The translations under genes were made by a program, and so were the position numbers. 64,000 nucleotides of DNA from Lacrimispora sphenoides (GTDB lineage: Bacteria; Bacillota; Clostridia; Lachnospirales; Lachnospiraceae), in the NCBI RefSeq assembly GCF_900105215.1, contig NZ_FOIP01000002.1:1364001-1428000 (forward strand), written 5' to 3'. Below the pieces are notes generated by a model. That model did no database searches. It saw only the letters and a list, made by a program, of their open reading frames with translations, and had not been told where the DNA came from. This document shows positions 42,477-51,793 of this stretch, in pieces (position 1 is the stretch's first letter; each line of letters opens with the position of its first letter).

Positions 42477-43439
42477 ATGCAGTCTTTGATTGTATCGAAA
42501 AATGAAGCAGGGCAGCGCCTTGATAAGCTGCTTTCCAAATATTTGAATCTTGCAGAAAAGAGCTTTCTTTATAAGATGATGAGAAAGAAAAACATCACCT
42601 TAAACGGTAGGAAGTGTGAAGGCTCGGAAAAGCTTGCAGAAGGAGACGAGGTCAAACTTTTTCTTTCCGATGAAACTATTGAAAAGTTTTCCCAGTTAAA
42701 GCTTCAGGAAGTAAAAAAAGTATCGTTAAACATTATATATGAGGATGAGCACATCCTTTTGGTAAATAAGCCTGCAGGCATGCTCTCCCAGAAAGCTAAG
42801 GAGTCGGATGAATCCCTGGTGGAATACATGATCGATTATCTGGTTTCAGGCGGCCAGTTATCCACAGAACAGTTAAGGAGCTTCCGGCCTTCCGTGTGCA
42901 ACCGTCTGGACCGGAACACCAGCGGCCTGGTAGTGTGTGGTAAGTCGCTTCCAGGTCTTCAGCTCATGTCAGCCTCCTTTAAGGACAGGAGCATCCACAA
43001 GTATTATCAGTGCGTGGTAAAGGGGCAGATTTCAGATAAACAGGTGATCACAGGGTATTTAACCAAGTCGGAAGCAACCAATCAGGTGACGGTCCATATA
43101 CAGGAGGTTCCCGGGAGCGCTCCGATTGAGACGGAATATGAGCCGGTAAAGTGGCATGAAGGATACACTCTCCTTAAGGTCACTCTGATCACAGGACGTA
43201 CCCATCAGATCCGTGCTCATTTATCCTCCATTGGACACCCAATCGTAGGAGACTATAAATATGGGGACAGCAGGGTGAATGAGGAAGCAAAAAAGCTTTA
43301 TCACATTCAGTCCCAGCTCCTACACTCTTATCAGGTGACATTTCCGGAGCTGGCGGAGCCCCTTGCCTATTTATCTGGCCGCACTTTTTATGCGCCTTTA
43401 CCAAAGACCTTTTCCAAAATATGCAGGGACTGGAGATAG
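42477..43439 (+). CDS. RluA-family pseudouridine synthase
   Basis: A 320-residue RluA/RluC/RluD-type enzyme. The N-terminal S4 domain is QRLDKLLSKYLNLAEKSFLYK. The catalytic Asp is in NRLDRNTSGLVVCGKS, and the conserved TGRTHQIRAHLSSIGHPIVGDYKYG follows in two pieces. It isomerises uridines, most often in 23S rRNA. GGAAAGGA precedes the ATG. Its stop is 9 bp before recU. Confidence 0.92.
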   Translation: MQSLIVSKNEAGQRLDKLLSKYLNLAEKSFLYKMMRKKNITLNGRKCEGSEKLAEGDEVKLFLSDETIEKFSQLKLQEVKKVSLNIIYEDEHILLVNKPAGMLSQKAKESDESLVEYMIDYLVSGGQLSTEQLRSFRPSVCNRLDRNTSGLVVCGKSLPGLQLMSASFKDRSIHKYYQCVVKGQISDKQVITGYLTKSEATNQVTVHIQEVPGSAPIETEYEPVKWHEGYTLLKVTLITGRTHQIRAHLSSIGHPIVGDYKYGDSRVNEEAKKLYHIQSQLLHSYQVTFPELAEPLAYLSGRTFYAPLPKTFSKICRDWR

Positions 43440-43448
43440 GAGGCAGAG

Positions 43449-43982
43449 ATGGGAACCTGGAATACAAGAGGGTTAAGAGGCTCTGCACTTGAAGATCTGA
43501 TTAACCGAAGTAATGATAGCTACCGGGAAAAAGGACTGGCTTTGATCCAGAAAATACCCACGCCGATCACCCCTATTTCCATTGATAAGGAAAGCCGCCA
43601 CATCACCCTGGCGTATTTCGACCAGAAAAGTACAGTGGATTATATCGGGGCTGTACAGGGGATTCCGGTATGCTTTGATGCCAAGGAATGCTCGGCTGGC
43701 ACATTTCCCCTACAAAATATCCACCCTCATCAAGTCGCTTTCATGGAAGAGTTTGAAAGCCAGGGAGGTATTGCTTTTATCATTTTATCTTATACCCAGA
43801 AGGATGAGATGTATTATCTTCCATTTGACCAGCTGAAACGGTTCTGGACACGAATGGAAGAGGGCGGGCGGAAAAGCTTTACCTATGAAGAGGTGGATAA
43901 AACCTGGCGGATACGGAGGTTGCGGGATATTTTCGTTCACTACCTGGAACTGATTCAGAAAGATTTGGATAGAAGAGATTGA
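43449..43982 (+). CDS. recU: Holliday junction resolvase RecU
   Basis: A 177-residue RecU, slightly shorter than the Bacillus protein. The N-terminal basic segment NTRGLRGSALEDLINRSN and the nuclease core are present: STVDYIGAVQGIPVCFDAKECS, with the metal-binding Asp and the D-x-K pair. It resolves four-way DNA junctions and modulates RecA. GGAGGCAG precedes the ATG. The his promoter's -35 box overlaps its stop codon. Confidence 0.92.
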   Translation: MGTWNTRGLRGSALEDLINRSNDSYREKGLALIQKIPTPITPISIDKESRHITLAYFDQKSTVDYIGAVQGIPVCFDAKECSAGTFPLQNIHPHQVAFMEEFESQGGIAFIILSYTQKDEMYYLPFDQLKRFWTRMEEGGRKSFTYEEVDKTWRIRRLRDIFVHYLELIQKDLDRRD

Positions 43983-44007
43983 CAAGAACCACTTTTTCCC
44001 CTATAAT
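43979..44007 (+). promoter_or_regulatory. Perfect-consensus promoter of the histidine operon
   Basis: TTGACA (43979-43984), exactly 17 bp, TATAAT (44002-44007). Both hexamers are perfect, and the -35 box overlaps the recU stop codon. The resulting leader is about 125 nt long. Confidence 0.88.
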
Positions 44008-44026
44008 CGACTATACGTTATCAAAT

Positions 44027-44052
44027 TATCACTTTACTACAAGAAAGTGATA
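44027..44052 (+). promoter_or_regulatory. Hairpin in the his operon leader
   Basis: TATCACTTT (44027-44035) / AAAGTGATA (44044-44052), perfect 9-bp stem, 8-nt loop, 20 bp after the -10 box. There is no T run and no T-box or histidine-rich leader peptide. It could be an operator palindrome or an RNA-stabilising stem. Confidence 0.5.
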
Positions 44053-44139
44053 TAAAATGATAAACCGTGAAAATAATTTTCTTCGCTGCATATTATGGCG
44101 GCTTATCATGGAAGATCGAAGCAGAAGACGGAGGTTATT

Positions 44140-45402
44140 ATGGCAAATAAACTGTTACATACGCCGGATGGAGTCCGGGATATCTATGGAGTAGAGTGTA
44201 CGAGAAAGGCTGCTGTACAGGAGAAGATGTTAAAAGTTTTTCATCTGTGCGGATATCAGGACATTGAAACTCCCACCTTCGAATTTTTTGATATTTTCAA
44301 TGAGTCCAGGGGAAGTGTCAAGGCAAAGGAGATGTTTAAGTTTTTTGACAGGGATAACCACACCTTAGTGCTGCGTCCGGATGAAACGCCTGCCATAGCC
44401 AGATGTGCGGCCAAATATTTTCTGGATGAGGATATGCCCATCCGTCTTTGCTATATAGAGAGAACCTTTATCAATAATTCCAGCTATCAGGGCCGGCTTA
44501 AGGAAGCCAGTCAGACCGGAGTGGAGTTTATCGGAGACGATTCCGCGGATGCGGATGCAGAAATCCTTGCGATGGTGATCAGGGCCTTAAAGGCAGCAGG
44601 ATTAACGGAATTCCAGGTGGAATTAGGCGAAGTGGACTTTTTTAAAGGTCTGATGGAAGAAGCCGGCATGGATGAGGAAATGGAGGAGGCCTTAAGACAG
44701 CTTATTGAAAATAAGAATTATTTTGGCGTAGAAGAACTGGTAATGGCCCAGCCCATTAATGCGGAGTTAAAACAGGTGTTTTTAAAGCTCCCGGAACTGT
44801 TCGGTTCCCTTGAACAGATCCAGGCAGCAAGGGAACTGACTTCCAATCCAAGGGCGCTAAAGGCGATTGAACGCTTGGAAGAGGTAAGCCGGATTCTTGC
44901 ATGTTATGGGCTTTCTGATTACGTTTCCTATGACCTTGGCATGCTGAGTCAGTATCAGTATTACACCGGTATTATTTTTAAGGCTTATACGTACGGGACT
45001 GGAGATTACGTGGTCAACGGTGGAAGATATGATAAGCTTTTGGAACAGTTTGGTAAAAATGCTCCTGCCGTGGGATTCGGAATCTCGGTGGATGAGCTTT
45101 TACTGGCCCTTTCCAGGCAGAAGATCGAGATGAAGGTTGATCTGGTGAACACCATGATCCTATATGAGAAAGAAGCCAGGGAACATGCAATCCGGCTTTC
45201 CAGCCATTTCCGGGAATCCGGCATGGCGGTCCAGCTTCAGCGTAAGGATACGGCCCGATCCCTTGAGGACTATCAGGCATACGCAAGGCGCCGGGATTTA
45301 AATAATCTGCTGTATCTGGACCAAAGCGGGTTTTCCGTAAAGGTCATGAACCTTATTCTGGACCGTACAGATGAGATACCTCTGTCGGAATATTTAAAAT
45401 AA
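44140..45402 (+). CDS. hisZ: ATP phosphoribosyltransferase regulatory subunit
   Basis: A 420-residue HisRS-like protein without aminoacylation function. The start MANKLLHTPDGVRDIYG is typical of HisZ, with GGAGG 5 nt upstream; the longer frame is not used. Motif 2-like and motif 3-like class II synthetase regions are recognisable (FKFFDRDNHTLVLRPDETP; YTGIIFKAYTYGTGDYVVNGGRYD). HisZ combines with short HisG to give active, histidine-sensitive enzyme. It is first in the his operon, and the following hisG is indeed the short form. Confidence 0.93.
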   Translation: MANKLLHTPDGVRDIYGVECTRKAAVQEKMLKVFHLCGYQDIETPTFEFFDIFNESRGSVKAKEMFKFFDRDNHTLVLRPDETPAIARCAAKYFLDEDMPIRLCYIERTFINNSSYQGRLKEASQTGVEFIGDDSADADAEILAMVIRALKAAGLTEFQVELGEVDFFKGLMEEAGMDEEMEEALRQLIENKNYFGVEELVMAQPINAELKQVFLKLPELFGSLEQIQAARELTSNPRALKAIERLEEVSRILACYGLSDYVSYDLGMLSQYQYYTGIIFKAYTYGTGDYVVNGGRYDKLLEQFGKNAPAVGFGISVDELLLALSRQKIEMKVDLVNTMILYEKEAREHAIRLSSHFRESGMAVQLQRKDTARSLEDYQAYARRRDLNNLLYLDQSGFSVKVMNLILDRTDEIPLSEYLK

Positions 45403-45414
45403 TCGGGGGTACGT

Positions 45415-46065
45415 ATGAGATATCTGACTTTTGCCCTGGCAAAGGGGCGGCTTGCAAAACAGTCACTTGAAATGTTTGAAAAAATCGGGATCACCTGTGA
45501 AGAGATGAAGGATAAGGATTCCCGGAAGCTGATTTTCACCAACGAGGAGCTGGGCATTCGGTTCTTTCTTGCAAAGGCCAGCGATGTGCCTACCTACGTA
45601 GAGTATGGAGCGGCTGACCTTGGCATAGTGGGGAAGGATACCATTTTAGAAGAAGGAAGAAAGCTTTATGAGGTCATGAACCTGGGAATTGGAAATTGCA
45701 GAATGTGCGTCTGCGGTCCTCCATCGACAGGGGAGCTTTTAAAGCACCACGAAAGGATCCGTGTAGCCACCAAATATCCGGCGATTGCCAAGGATTATTT
45801 TTATAATAAAAAACATCAGACCGTTGAAATTATAAAGCTTAACGGCTCCATTGAGCTGGCTCCTATTGTAGGGCTTTCCGAGGTCATAGTGGACATTGTG
45901 GAAACAGGTGCCACCCTTAAGGAAAACGGACTTGCGGTATTGGAAGAAATCTGCCCCTTATCCGCCCGTATGGTGGTCAATCAGGTAAGTATGAAACGGG
46001 AAAATGACAGGATCACGAAACTGATCCATGATCTGCGTACCTTGCTGCAGGAGGAAAACCGATGA
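45415..46065 (+). CDS. hisG: ATP phosphoribosyltransferase, short form
   Basis: A 216-residue HisG_S catalysing the first step of histidine synthesis (ATP + PRPP). The family start [18 protein letters not shown] and the PRPP-binding motif [15 protein letters not shown] are present. It lacks the C-terminal regulatory ACT-like domain, so it needs HisZ, encoded just upstream (12-bp gap). It overlaps hisD by 4 bp (ATGA). Confidence 0.95.
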   Translation: MRYLTFALAKGRLAKQSLEMFEKIGITCEEMKDKDSRKLIFTNEELGIRFFLAKASDVPTYVEYGAADLGIVGKDTILEEGRKLYEVMNLGIGNCRMCVCGPPSTGELLKHHERIRVATKYPAIAKDYFYNKKHQTVEIIKLNGSIELAPIVGLSEVIVDIVETGATLKENGLAVLEEICPLSARMVVNQVSMKRENDRITKLIHDLRTLLQEENR

Positions 46066-47375
46066 GAATTGTAAATCTTAACGAAACTTCCAGACGAAAT
46101 ATTCTTGCTGATCTGTTAAAAAGAGATCCTAATAATTACGGCACATATGCTGACACGGTCCAGGAAATCGTGGAAACGGTGAAACGGGATGGAGATCAGG
46201 CAGTATTTGCCTATACAAAGGAATTTGATAAGGCGGAAATAAAGGCCGGAAACTTAAAGGTGACCGAACAGGAAATTGAAGAAGCCATGAAGGAAGTGGA
46301 CCCGGAACTCATAGAGATCCTTAAAAAATCCATGAAAAATATCCGTCAGTTTCACGAAAAGCAAAGGCAGTACAGCTGGTTTGACAGTAAGCCGGACGGT
46401 ACCATACTGGGCCAGAAGATCACTCCATTAGAAAGCGTGGGTGTTTATGTTCCAGGCGGAAAGGCGGCTTATCCGTCTTCGGTCCTGATGAATATCATTC
46501 CGGCAGAAGTGGCAGGCGTGAGCCGCATTGCCATGGTGACTCCGCCGGGAAAGGATGGAAAGGTCAATCCTGTCACCTTAACAGCAGCTCATCTGGCGGG
46601 TGTTACTGAAGTTTATAAGGTGGGCGGAGCGCAGGCGGTAGCGGCCCTTGCCTTTGGTACGGAAACCATCCCTAAGGTCAACAAGATCGTAGGACCCGGG
46701 AATATATTTGTGGCATTGGCGAAAAAGGCAGTTTACGGGCATGTAAGCATAGACAGCATTGCCGGTCCAAGTGAGATTCTGGTACTTGCAGATGAGAGCG
46801 CCAATCCCCGCTTTGTGGCGGCAGATTTATTGTCCCAGGCAGAACATGATGAGTTGGCTTCTGCTATTTTAGTAACTACCAGTATGGAGTTAGCTGAGAA
46901 GGTATCAGAGGAAATAGAGACTTTTACCCGGGAACTGTCCCGCAGAGAGATCATTGAAAAGTCCCTGGATAATTACGGCTATATTCTAGTGGCAGATACT
47001 ATGAAGGAAGCCATCTATGCTGTCAATGAGATCGCTCCGGAGCATTTGGAGATCATCACCAAAAATCCTTTTGAGGACATGACCAGGATTCATAATGCAG
47101 GTGCAATCTTTATTGGAGAGTACAGTTCTGAGCCTCTTGGAGACTATTTTGCCGGACCAAACCACGTGCTTCCTACCAATGGCACGGCAAAATTTTTCTC
47201 AGCTTTAAGTGTGGATGATTTTATAAAGAAATCAAGCATTATTTATTACTCAAAGGAAGCGTTGGAAGAGATCCATGAAGATATCGAAGCATTTGCCGAG
47301 GCAGAGCATTTAACCGCCCACGCCAATTCTGTGAAAGTGCGCTTTTCCACGAAAGCAATGAGCAGTGCGGAATAG
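46062..47375 (+). CDS. hisD: Histidinol dehydrogenase
   Basis: A 437-residue enzyme that oxidises histidinol to histidine with 2 NAD. The signature is intact: [44 protein letters not shown] and AEHD (zinc and catalytic residues), and APEHLEI near the end. Length is standard. The start overlaps hisG (ATGA). Its stop codon lies in the left arm of a long palindromic element, and hisC, which often follows hisD, is absent. Confidence 0.96.
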   Translation: MRIVNLNETSRRNILADLLKRDPNNYGTYADTVQEIVETVKRDGDQAVFAYTKEFDKAEIKAGNLKVTEQEIEEAMKEVDPELIEILKKSMKNIRQFHEKQRQYSWFDSKPDGTILGQKITPLESVGVYVPGGKAAYPSSVLMNIIPAEVAGVSRIAMVTPPGKDGKVNPVTLTAAHLAGVTEVYKVGGAQAVAALAFGTETIPKVNKIVGPGNIFVALAKKAVYGHVSIDSIAGPSEILVLADESANPRFVAADLLSQAEHDELASAILVTTSMELAEKVSEEIETFTRELSRREIIEKSLDNYGYILVADTMKEAIYAVNEIAPEHLEIITKNPFEDMTRIHNAGAIFIGEYSSEPLGDYFAGPNHVLPTNGTAKFFSALSVDDFIKKSSIIYYSKEALEEIHEDIEAFAEAEHLTAHANSVKVRFSTKAMSSAE

Positions 47376-47496
47376 GACGGTAGAAAAATTTCGTCGTGCT
47401 TGCACGTAAGAAATTTCTCTTCCGGCCTATTCCATAGGGCGAATGCCCGTGAGTGAGTAAAACCGCAGGTTTTGCGAGCGCCACTGCGGAGTCACC
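47369..47496. repeat. Composite palindromic element, copy 2
   Basis: GGAATAGG (47369-47376, covering the hisD stop) pairs with CCTATTCC (47426-47433). Inner arms (AGAAA-ATTTC / GAAAT-TTCT) continue to the apex GTGC-TT-GCAC. CATAGGGCGAA then GCCCG follow, matching copy 1 in reverse orientation. A second hairpin CCGCAG (47463-47468) / CTGCGG (47484-47489) closes the element. It fills the hisD-hisB gap, which holds no gene. Confidence 0.7.
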
Positions 47497-47525
47497 TAAT
47501 TATAAACATGAAAGAAGGTTAAAAA

Positions 47526-48113
47526 ATGGGACGAAGTGCAGAGATTTCCCGTGTAACCCGTGAGACAGATATCCGGCTGAACCTTGATATAGACGGCAGC
47601 GGAAAAGCTGACATCCATACGGGGATTGGATTTTTTGATCACATGTTAAACAGCTTTGCCCGTCATGGCTTTTTTGACTTAACCTTGTCGGTAAAAGGAG
47701 ATCTTGAGGTAGATACCCACCATACTGTTGAAGATACGGGCATTGTCCTGGGAACTGCCATCAAACAGGCCCTTGGTGATAAGAAATCCATCAGGCGTTA
47801 CGGCAGCATGATCCTTCCTATGGATGAAACCTTGGTCCTCTGCGCCATTGACCTATCCGGCAGGCCGTATTTAGGCTACGATGTTTTGCTTACCAGCGAA
47901 CGGGTGGGGGAATTTGAGACAGAAATGCTGAAGGAATTTTTCTATGCTGTTTCATATGCTTCTGAAATGAACCTGCATATCAGAAAAATGGCAGGAGAGA
48001 ATAACCACCATGTGATCGAAGGAGCCTTCAAAGCATTTGCAAAGGCCTTGGATGAGGCAACATCCCCTGATCCAAGAATCACAGGGGTACTGTCTACAAA
48101 GGGAACATTATAA
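47526..48113 (+). CDS. hisB: Imidazoleglycerol-phosphate dehydratase
   Basis: A 195-residue monofunctional HisB. Manganese-binding histidine motifs are present: GIGFFDHMLNSFARHG, DTHHTVEDTGI and NNHHVIEGAFKA. It lacks the histidinol-phosphatase domain of the enterobacterial fusion; no separate hisK/hisN is seen nearby. AGAAGG precedes the ATG. It is separated from hisD by the palindromic element and from hisA by 12 bp. Confidence 0.95.
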   Translation: MGRSAEISRVTRETDIRLNLDIDGSGKADIHTGIGFFDHMLNSFARHGFFDLTLSVKGDLEVDTHHTVEDTGIVLGTAIKQALGDKKSIRRYGSMILPMDETLVLCAIDLSGRPYLGYDVLLTSERVGEFETEMLKEFFYAVSYASEMNLHIRKMAGENNHHVIEGAFKAFAKALDEATSPDPRITGVLSTKGTL

Positions 48114-48125
48114 AGGAGAATCCAT

Positions 48126-48866
48126 ATGCAGCTTTATCCAGCAATTGACTTAAAAGACGGGCAGTGCGTCCGTTTAAAACAGGGAGAATTTAAGGAGATC
48201 ACCGTATATTCCCAAAAGCCGGAGGAGGTAGCTGCCCTCTGGCAGTCCCAGGGCGCTACATTTCTTCATCTGGTAGATTTAGATGGGGCTTTGGCCGGTC
48301 GTTCTGTTAATGAAAAGGTGATCAAAAAAATAGCGGATACCGTTTCCATGCCAATCGAAATAGGCGGCGGCATCCGAAGCGAAGAGGCAATCGAATCCAT
48401 GCTTTCTCTGGGAGTAGCCAGGGTAATCATCGGGACGAAGGCCGTCGAGAATCCGGAATTTATCCGGGATATGGTGAAAAAGTTCGGGCAGGACCGTATT
48501 GTGGCAGGCGTTGACGCAAAGGATGGTATGGTAGCGGTGGAAGGCTGGGAAAAGATCAGCGGAATCACTGCATCAGAGCTTTGCAACAGGATGAGGGAAT
48601 ATGGTGTCCGCCATATCGTTTATACCGATATATCCAGGGATGGGATGCTGACAGGACCCAATGTGGAGTATACGAAAAAGCTGACGGAAGAAACCGGAAT
48701 GGATATCATTGCGTCCGGCGGAATGTCTTCTATGGAAGATTTAAGGCAGCTTTATCGTGCAGGTGTCCGCGGTGCCATCATAGGGAAGGCGTTGTATGAA
48801 AAGCGGATCGATTTAAAGGAAGCCATTAAAGCCTTTGAAAAGCGGGATCATCAGGGGAGGATATGA
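48126..48866 (+). CDS. hisA: ProFAR isomerase
   Basis: A 246-residue TIM-barrel isomerase (phosphoribosylformimino-AICAR-P isomerase). The catalytic aspartates are in [14 protein letters not shown] and [10 protein letters not shown]. Phosphate-binding loops GGGIRS and ASGGMSS are intact. AAGGAG precedes the ATG. It overlaps the next gene. hisH normally precedes hisA and hisF follows it; neither is present here. Confidence 0.95.
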   Translation: MQLYPAIDLKDGQCVRLKQGEFKEITVYSQKPEEVAALWQSQGATFLHLVDLDGALAGRSVNEKVIKKIADTVSMPIEIGGGIRSEEAIESMLSLGVARVIIGTKAVENPEFIRDMVKKFGQDRIVAGVDAKDGMVAVEGWEKISGITASELCNRMREYGVRHIVYTDISRDGMLTGPNVEYTKKLTEETGMDIIASGGMSSMEDLRQLYRAGVRGAIIGKALYEKRIDLKEAIKAFEKRDHQGRI

Positions 48867-48868
48867 TG

Positions 48869-50152
48869 ATGGAGTATAAAAAACTAATTGCAGGTTTTGG
48901 AATCCGGGAAGGGAAGGCAGTAAGGCTTGATGATCAAATGACGTGCTATGGAGAAAATCTTTTGACGCTGGCATGTTTTTTCGGTGACAGCGGAGCAGAT
49001 GAGCTCTTTCTGCATGATCTGTCTGAGTCAGAGGAAGATCATGAACGTACAATCGGCCTTATGAAGGAAATTGCAAGGCTGTCAGATATTCCTGTGATTT
49101 TAGGGGGAAGAGTCAGGCGGCTGGAAGATGTGAAGAAATACCTTTACGCAGGAGCAAAAGCAGCATTTCTTGACGTAAGCCTTGATGAAAATGTGGATTT
49201 GATGAAAGAGGCGGCAGACAGGTTCGGAGATGATAAGATTTATGCTTATCTTCCGGACTGTTCGTATTTGGAGCGGACCAAGGAATACGCCCAGCTGGGT
49301 GCTTCTGTCATGATTCTGGGGGATGAAGTCACAGAAGAAAAACTCCAGGCTGTTTCAGCCTGTGAAGAGGCCTTTTTGATCACCAGCTGCGGGGAAGATG
49401 CAGATCTCTTTGCTTATGCCCTTGGAGTGGAAAATGTGGAAGGCCTGGTGGGAAGCTTTGACGGGGAAGTGAACTGCATGGATTTGAAGCAGGATTTAAA
49501 AGCCCTTGGAATCGGAGTAGATACCTTTGAAAGCCCGGTAAGCTTTGACCAGTTTAAGCTTAGTGATGCTGGCCTCATTCCTGTAATCACCCAGGATTAC
49601 AGGACAGGAGAAGTGCTCATGCTGGCCTATATGAACGAAGAGGCCTTTCACGAAACGCTAAAAACAGGATGCATGACCTATTACAGCAGAAGCCGTAAAA
49701 GCCTCTGGCGGAAGGGAGAAACCTCCGGCCACTATCAGTATGTGAAGTCCCTGGACATAGATTGCGACAATGATACGCTGTTAGCAAAAGTGAACCAGAT
49801 CGGAGCTGCCTGCCATACAGGGGCGAGAAGCTGCTTTTATCAGAATCTGGTAAAAAAAGAATATCAGGAGAGCAATCCCTTAAAGGTATTTGAAGAGGTA
49901 TTTAATGTAATCCTTGACAGAAAGACAAATCCAAAGGAAGGTTCCTATACCAATTATTTATTTGACAAAGGTCTTGACAAGATATTAAAAAAGCTGGGAG
50001 AAGAGTCAACGGAAATTGTTATAGCAGCTAAAAATCCAAATCCGGAGGAAGTAAAATACGAAATTTCAGATTTCCTTTATCATATGATGGTGCTCATGGC
50101 TTATAAAGGAGTATCCTGGGAAGATATTACCAGAGAACTGTCCAATCGATAA
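48869..50152 (+). CDS. hisI: HisIE bifunctional enzyme with an N-terminal HisF-like degenerate domain
   Basis: A protein of about 427 residues, roughly twice the usual HisIE length. The C-terminal half has HisI (PRA-CH, about 225-330: [19 protein letters not shown] and the zinc Cys in CHTGARSCF) and HisE (PRA-PH, about 340-427: [29 protein letters not shown]). The first ~220 residues resemble a HisF/HisA barrel ([38 protein letters not shown]). The position of HisF Asp11 reads G-F-G, and no equivalent of Asp130 is evident, so cyclase activity is unlikely. ATG 48869 is 8 nt after GGGGAGG; two earlier in-frame ATGs exist. The domain may be structural or regulatory. Confidence 0.88.
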   Translation: MEYKKLIAGFGIREGKAVRLDDQMTCYGENLLTLACFFGDSGADELFLHDLSESEEDHERTIGLMKEIARLSDIPVILGGRVRRLEDVKKYLYAGAKAAFLDVSLDENVDLMKEAADRFGDDKIYAYLPDCSYLERTKEYAQLGASVMILGDEVTEEKLQAVSACEEAFLITSCGEDADLFAYALGVENVEGLVGSFDGEVNCMDLKQDLKALGIGVDTFESPVSFDQFKLSDAGLIPVITQDYRTGEVLMLAYMNEEAFHETLKTGCMTYYSRSRKSLWRKGETSGHYQYVKSLDIDCDNDTLLAKVNQIGAACHTGARSCFYQNLVKKEYQESNPLKVFEEVFNVILDRKTNPKEGSYTNYLFDKGLDKILKKLGEESTEIVIAAKNPNPEEVKYEISDFLYHMMVLMAYKGVSWEDITRELSNR

Positions 50153-50160
50153 ACTTTATA

Positions 50161-50199
50161 AAAACGCTGGGAAGGCTGCTTGCTTTTCCAGCGTTTTTT
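50161..50199 (+). terminator. Terminator of the his operon
   Basis: AAAACGCTGG (50161-50170) / CCAGCGTTTT (50188-50197) plus further T residues, 9 bp after the hisIE stop. Confidence 0.85.
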
Positions 50200-50214
50200 G
50201 TGTACATAGAGCCA

Positions 50215-50243
50215 TGGACAGCCTGATTGTTCCATGGTATAAT
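50215..50243 (+). promoter_or_regulatory. Promoter of the membrane protein gene
   Basis: TGGACA (50215-50220), 17-bp spacer, TATAAT (50238-50243), about 32 bp before the start at 50275. Confidence 0.75.
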
Positions 50244-50274
50244 AAAAAAATGGAAATTATGGGAGGCTATGGGT

Positions 50275-51774
50275 ATGAAAGAACAGATGTCTGGCAGGAT
50301 GACACGGATGACACGGATTTACAACTGGGTGTTACCGGTTATTTTCCTGTATATCACCGCCGTTTCCTTTTTTGGTGCAGGAATGGGCATGAAGCTTTTG
50401 GGAAATACGAAGCCTGGTGTGGAACCGATAGGGTTTCATGTGTATGATGGCGCAGATATTTACAGCAGCTTAAAGGCCCATATGATGACATGGGAGTTTG
50501 CATCGGATTTTAAGGAAACCAATCATTATTACTTTGCTTATGATGAAAACCTGCTTCCTTATATTGTACAGGTCCATGGGGACCTGCCTGAGGAATATTT
50601 ACAGATTCAATCCTATTTGTACGATGAGTCCGAGGAAGCACCGGAGCCAGCGGTATTTTACGGAATGTCGTCGCGCATTGAGGCTGATATCCGGGAGTAT
50701 GCCATGGAAAGCTACAATGAGATGTTGGGAGAGAAACTTGTAACGGAGGATAATTTTTCGGATTATTTCGGAGAATACTATCTGGATACCACCAGAAAGC
50801 CGGCCTCCAATGCTTCGGAAACAATTTCTCTCATTTTTTCATACGGATTTCTGGCCGCCCTGGCAGGAACCTTGCTTTTGGTATGGAAGCTTAAAAGCCG
50901 GAGGTTTAAGATAAGCCGTACAACCTTAAAGGCATGGACAGGAGAAAGACTGCTTGCATTAGACAGACAGCTTAATGGGGCCAGTACCTCCTCCTATGAA
51001 AAAGAACAGCTTTACTTGACCAATGATTATATCATTGCCAATGCAGAAGGATTTGTTATCATCCCATATGAGGCTGTTGTGCGGATTTATGATACCTCCT
51101 ATGCAACGGGAAAAAGGCTTATGGTTGAAACGAAGGATCAGAAATACCATACCCTTGCTATGGGGGGAAGAAAGAACAAGGATGGATTCCAGGAACTCAT
51201 CACCCAGGTGAAAAGGAAAATTGAGGATAAAAAAGAGGAATTAGCGGAAAATATTCTGACCGGGGAATACCACCAGTATCCTGAAAATGGGGATCCAGAA
51301 GCGATTCTACAGGTATCCGCCTCCCTTGAACAAAAGCCTTCCAATCCGTTCTTTGGCGTGATCGGGGCGCTGTTTGCCTCTCTTTTAGGAGTGGGGCTTT
51401 GGGTGCTCATCGGTCAGGTGGGATTTGTTGCCGGAATAGCCGGATTTGTTATGCTGAAGCTTGCCTTAAGTGGCTATCAGAAGCTTGGAGGTTCGCTGGA
51501 TAAAAAGGGGGCCGTCATTTGTCTTATAATAACAGCCGGAATGATCACCGGAGCCAATCTTCTGGATTATGCAGTATCCATGACAAGGGGATACTTCCAG
51601 TATGAAGCCAGCTTTGAAACCTTAACCTATGTTTTCTCCAACTTTGGAAAACTGATGTCCGATATGGATATGTGGAGAGGATTTTTCATTGACCTTGCCA
51701 TTGGTTATGGCCTGTCCATATGGTCCGCGGCGGGAGCTATAAAAGCCATTTTAAATATGAAAAATAAATTTTAG
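50275..51774 (+). CDS. Unrecognised multi-domain membrane protein (499 residues)
   Basis: I do not recognise the family. ATG 50275 is 8 nt after GGGAGG; earlier in-frame ATGs are disfavoured. Predicted layout: membrane helix at about 17-38; an extracellular region to about 190 rich in Asp, Glu and Tyr; a helix at about 190-210; a cytoplasmic domain (about 215-350) containing a beta-rich PH-like stretch ([35 protein letters not shown]); then three or four C-terminal helices (about 360-495). The two-part design with an outer domain and an inner PH-like domain suggests a sensor or envelope-stress protein, but this is speculation. It is a monocistronic unit or shares a transcript with pepT (19 bp apart). 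Confidence 0.75.
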   Translation: MKEQMSGRMTRMTRIYNWVLPVIFLYITAVSFFGAGMGMKLLGNTKPGVEPIGFHVYDGADIYSSLKAHMMTWEFASDFKETNHYYFAYDENLLPYIVQVHGDLPEEYLQIQSYLYDESEEAPEPAVFYGMSSRIEADIREYAMESYNEMLGEKLVTEDNFSDYFGEYYLDTTRKPASNASETISLIFSYGFLAALAGTLLLVWKLKSRRFKISRTTLKAWTGERLLALDRQLNGASTSSYEKEQLYLTNDYIIANAEGFVIIPYEAVVRIYDTSYATGKRLMVETKDQKYHTLAMGGRKNKDGFQELITQVKRKIEDKKEELAENILTGEYHQYPENGDPEAILQVSASLEQKPSNPFFGVIGALFASLLGVGLWVLIGQVGFVAGIAGFVMLKLALSGYQKLGGSLDKKGAVICLIITAGMITGANLLDYAVSMTRGYFQYEASFETLTYVFSNFGKLMSDMDMWRGFFIDLAIGYGLSIWSAAGAIKAILNMKNKF

Positions 51775-51793
51775 AAAAAGAGGCGATTTGATT

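Noticed and set aside
43983..44139. T-box or histidine attenuator in the his leader
   Set aside because: The leader is too short for a T-box, the AGGGTGGNACCGCG motif is absent, and the short frame at 44056 has no run of His codons.
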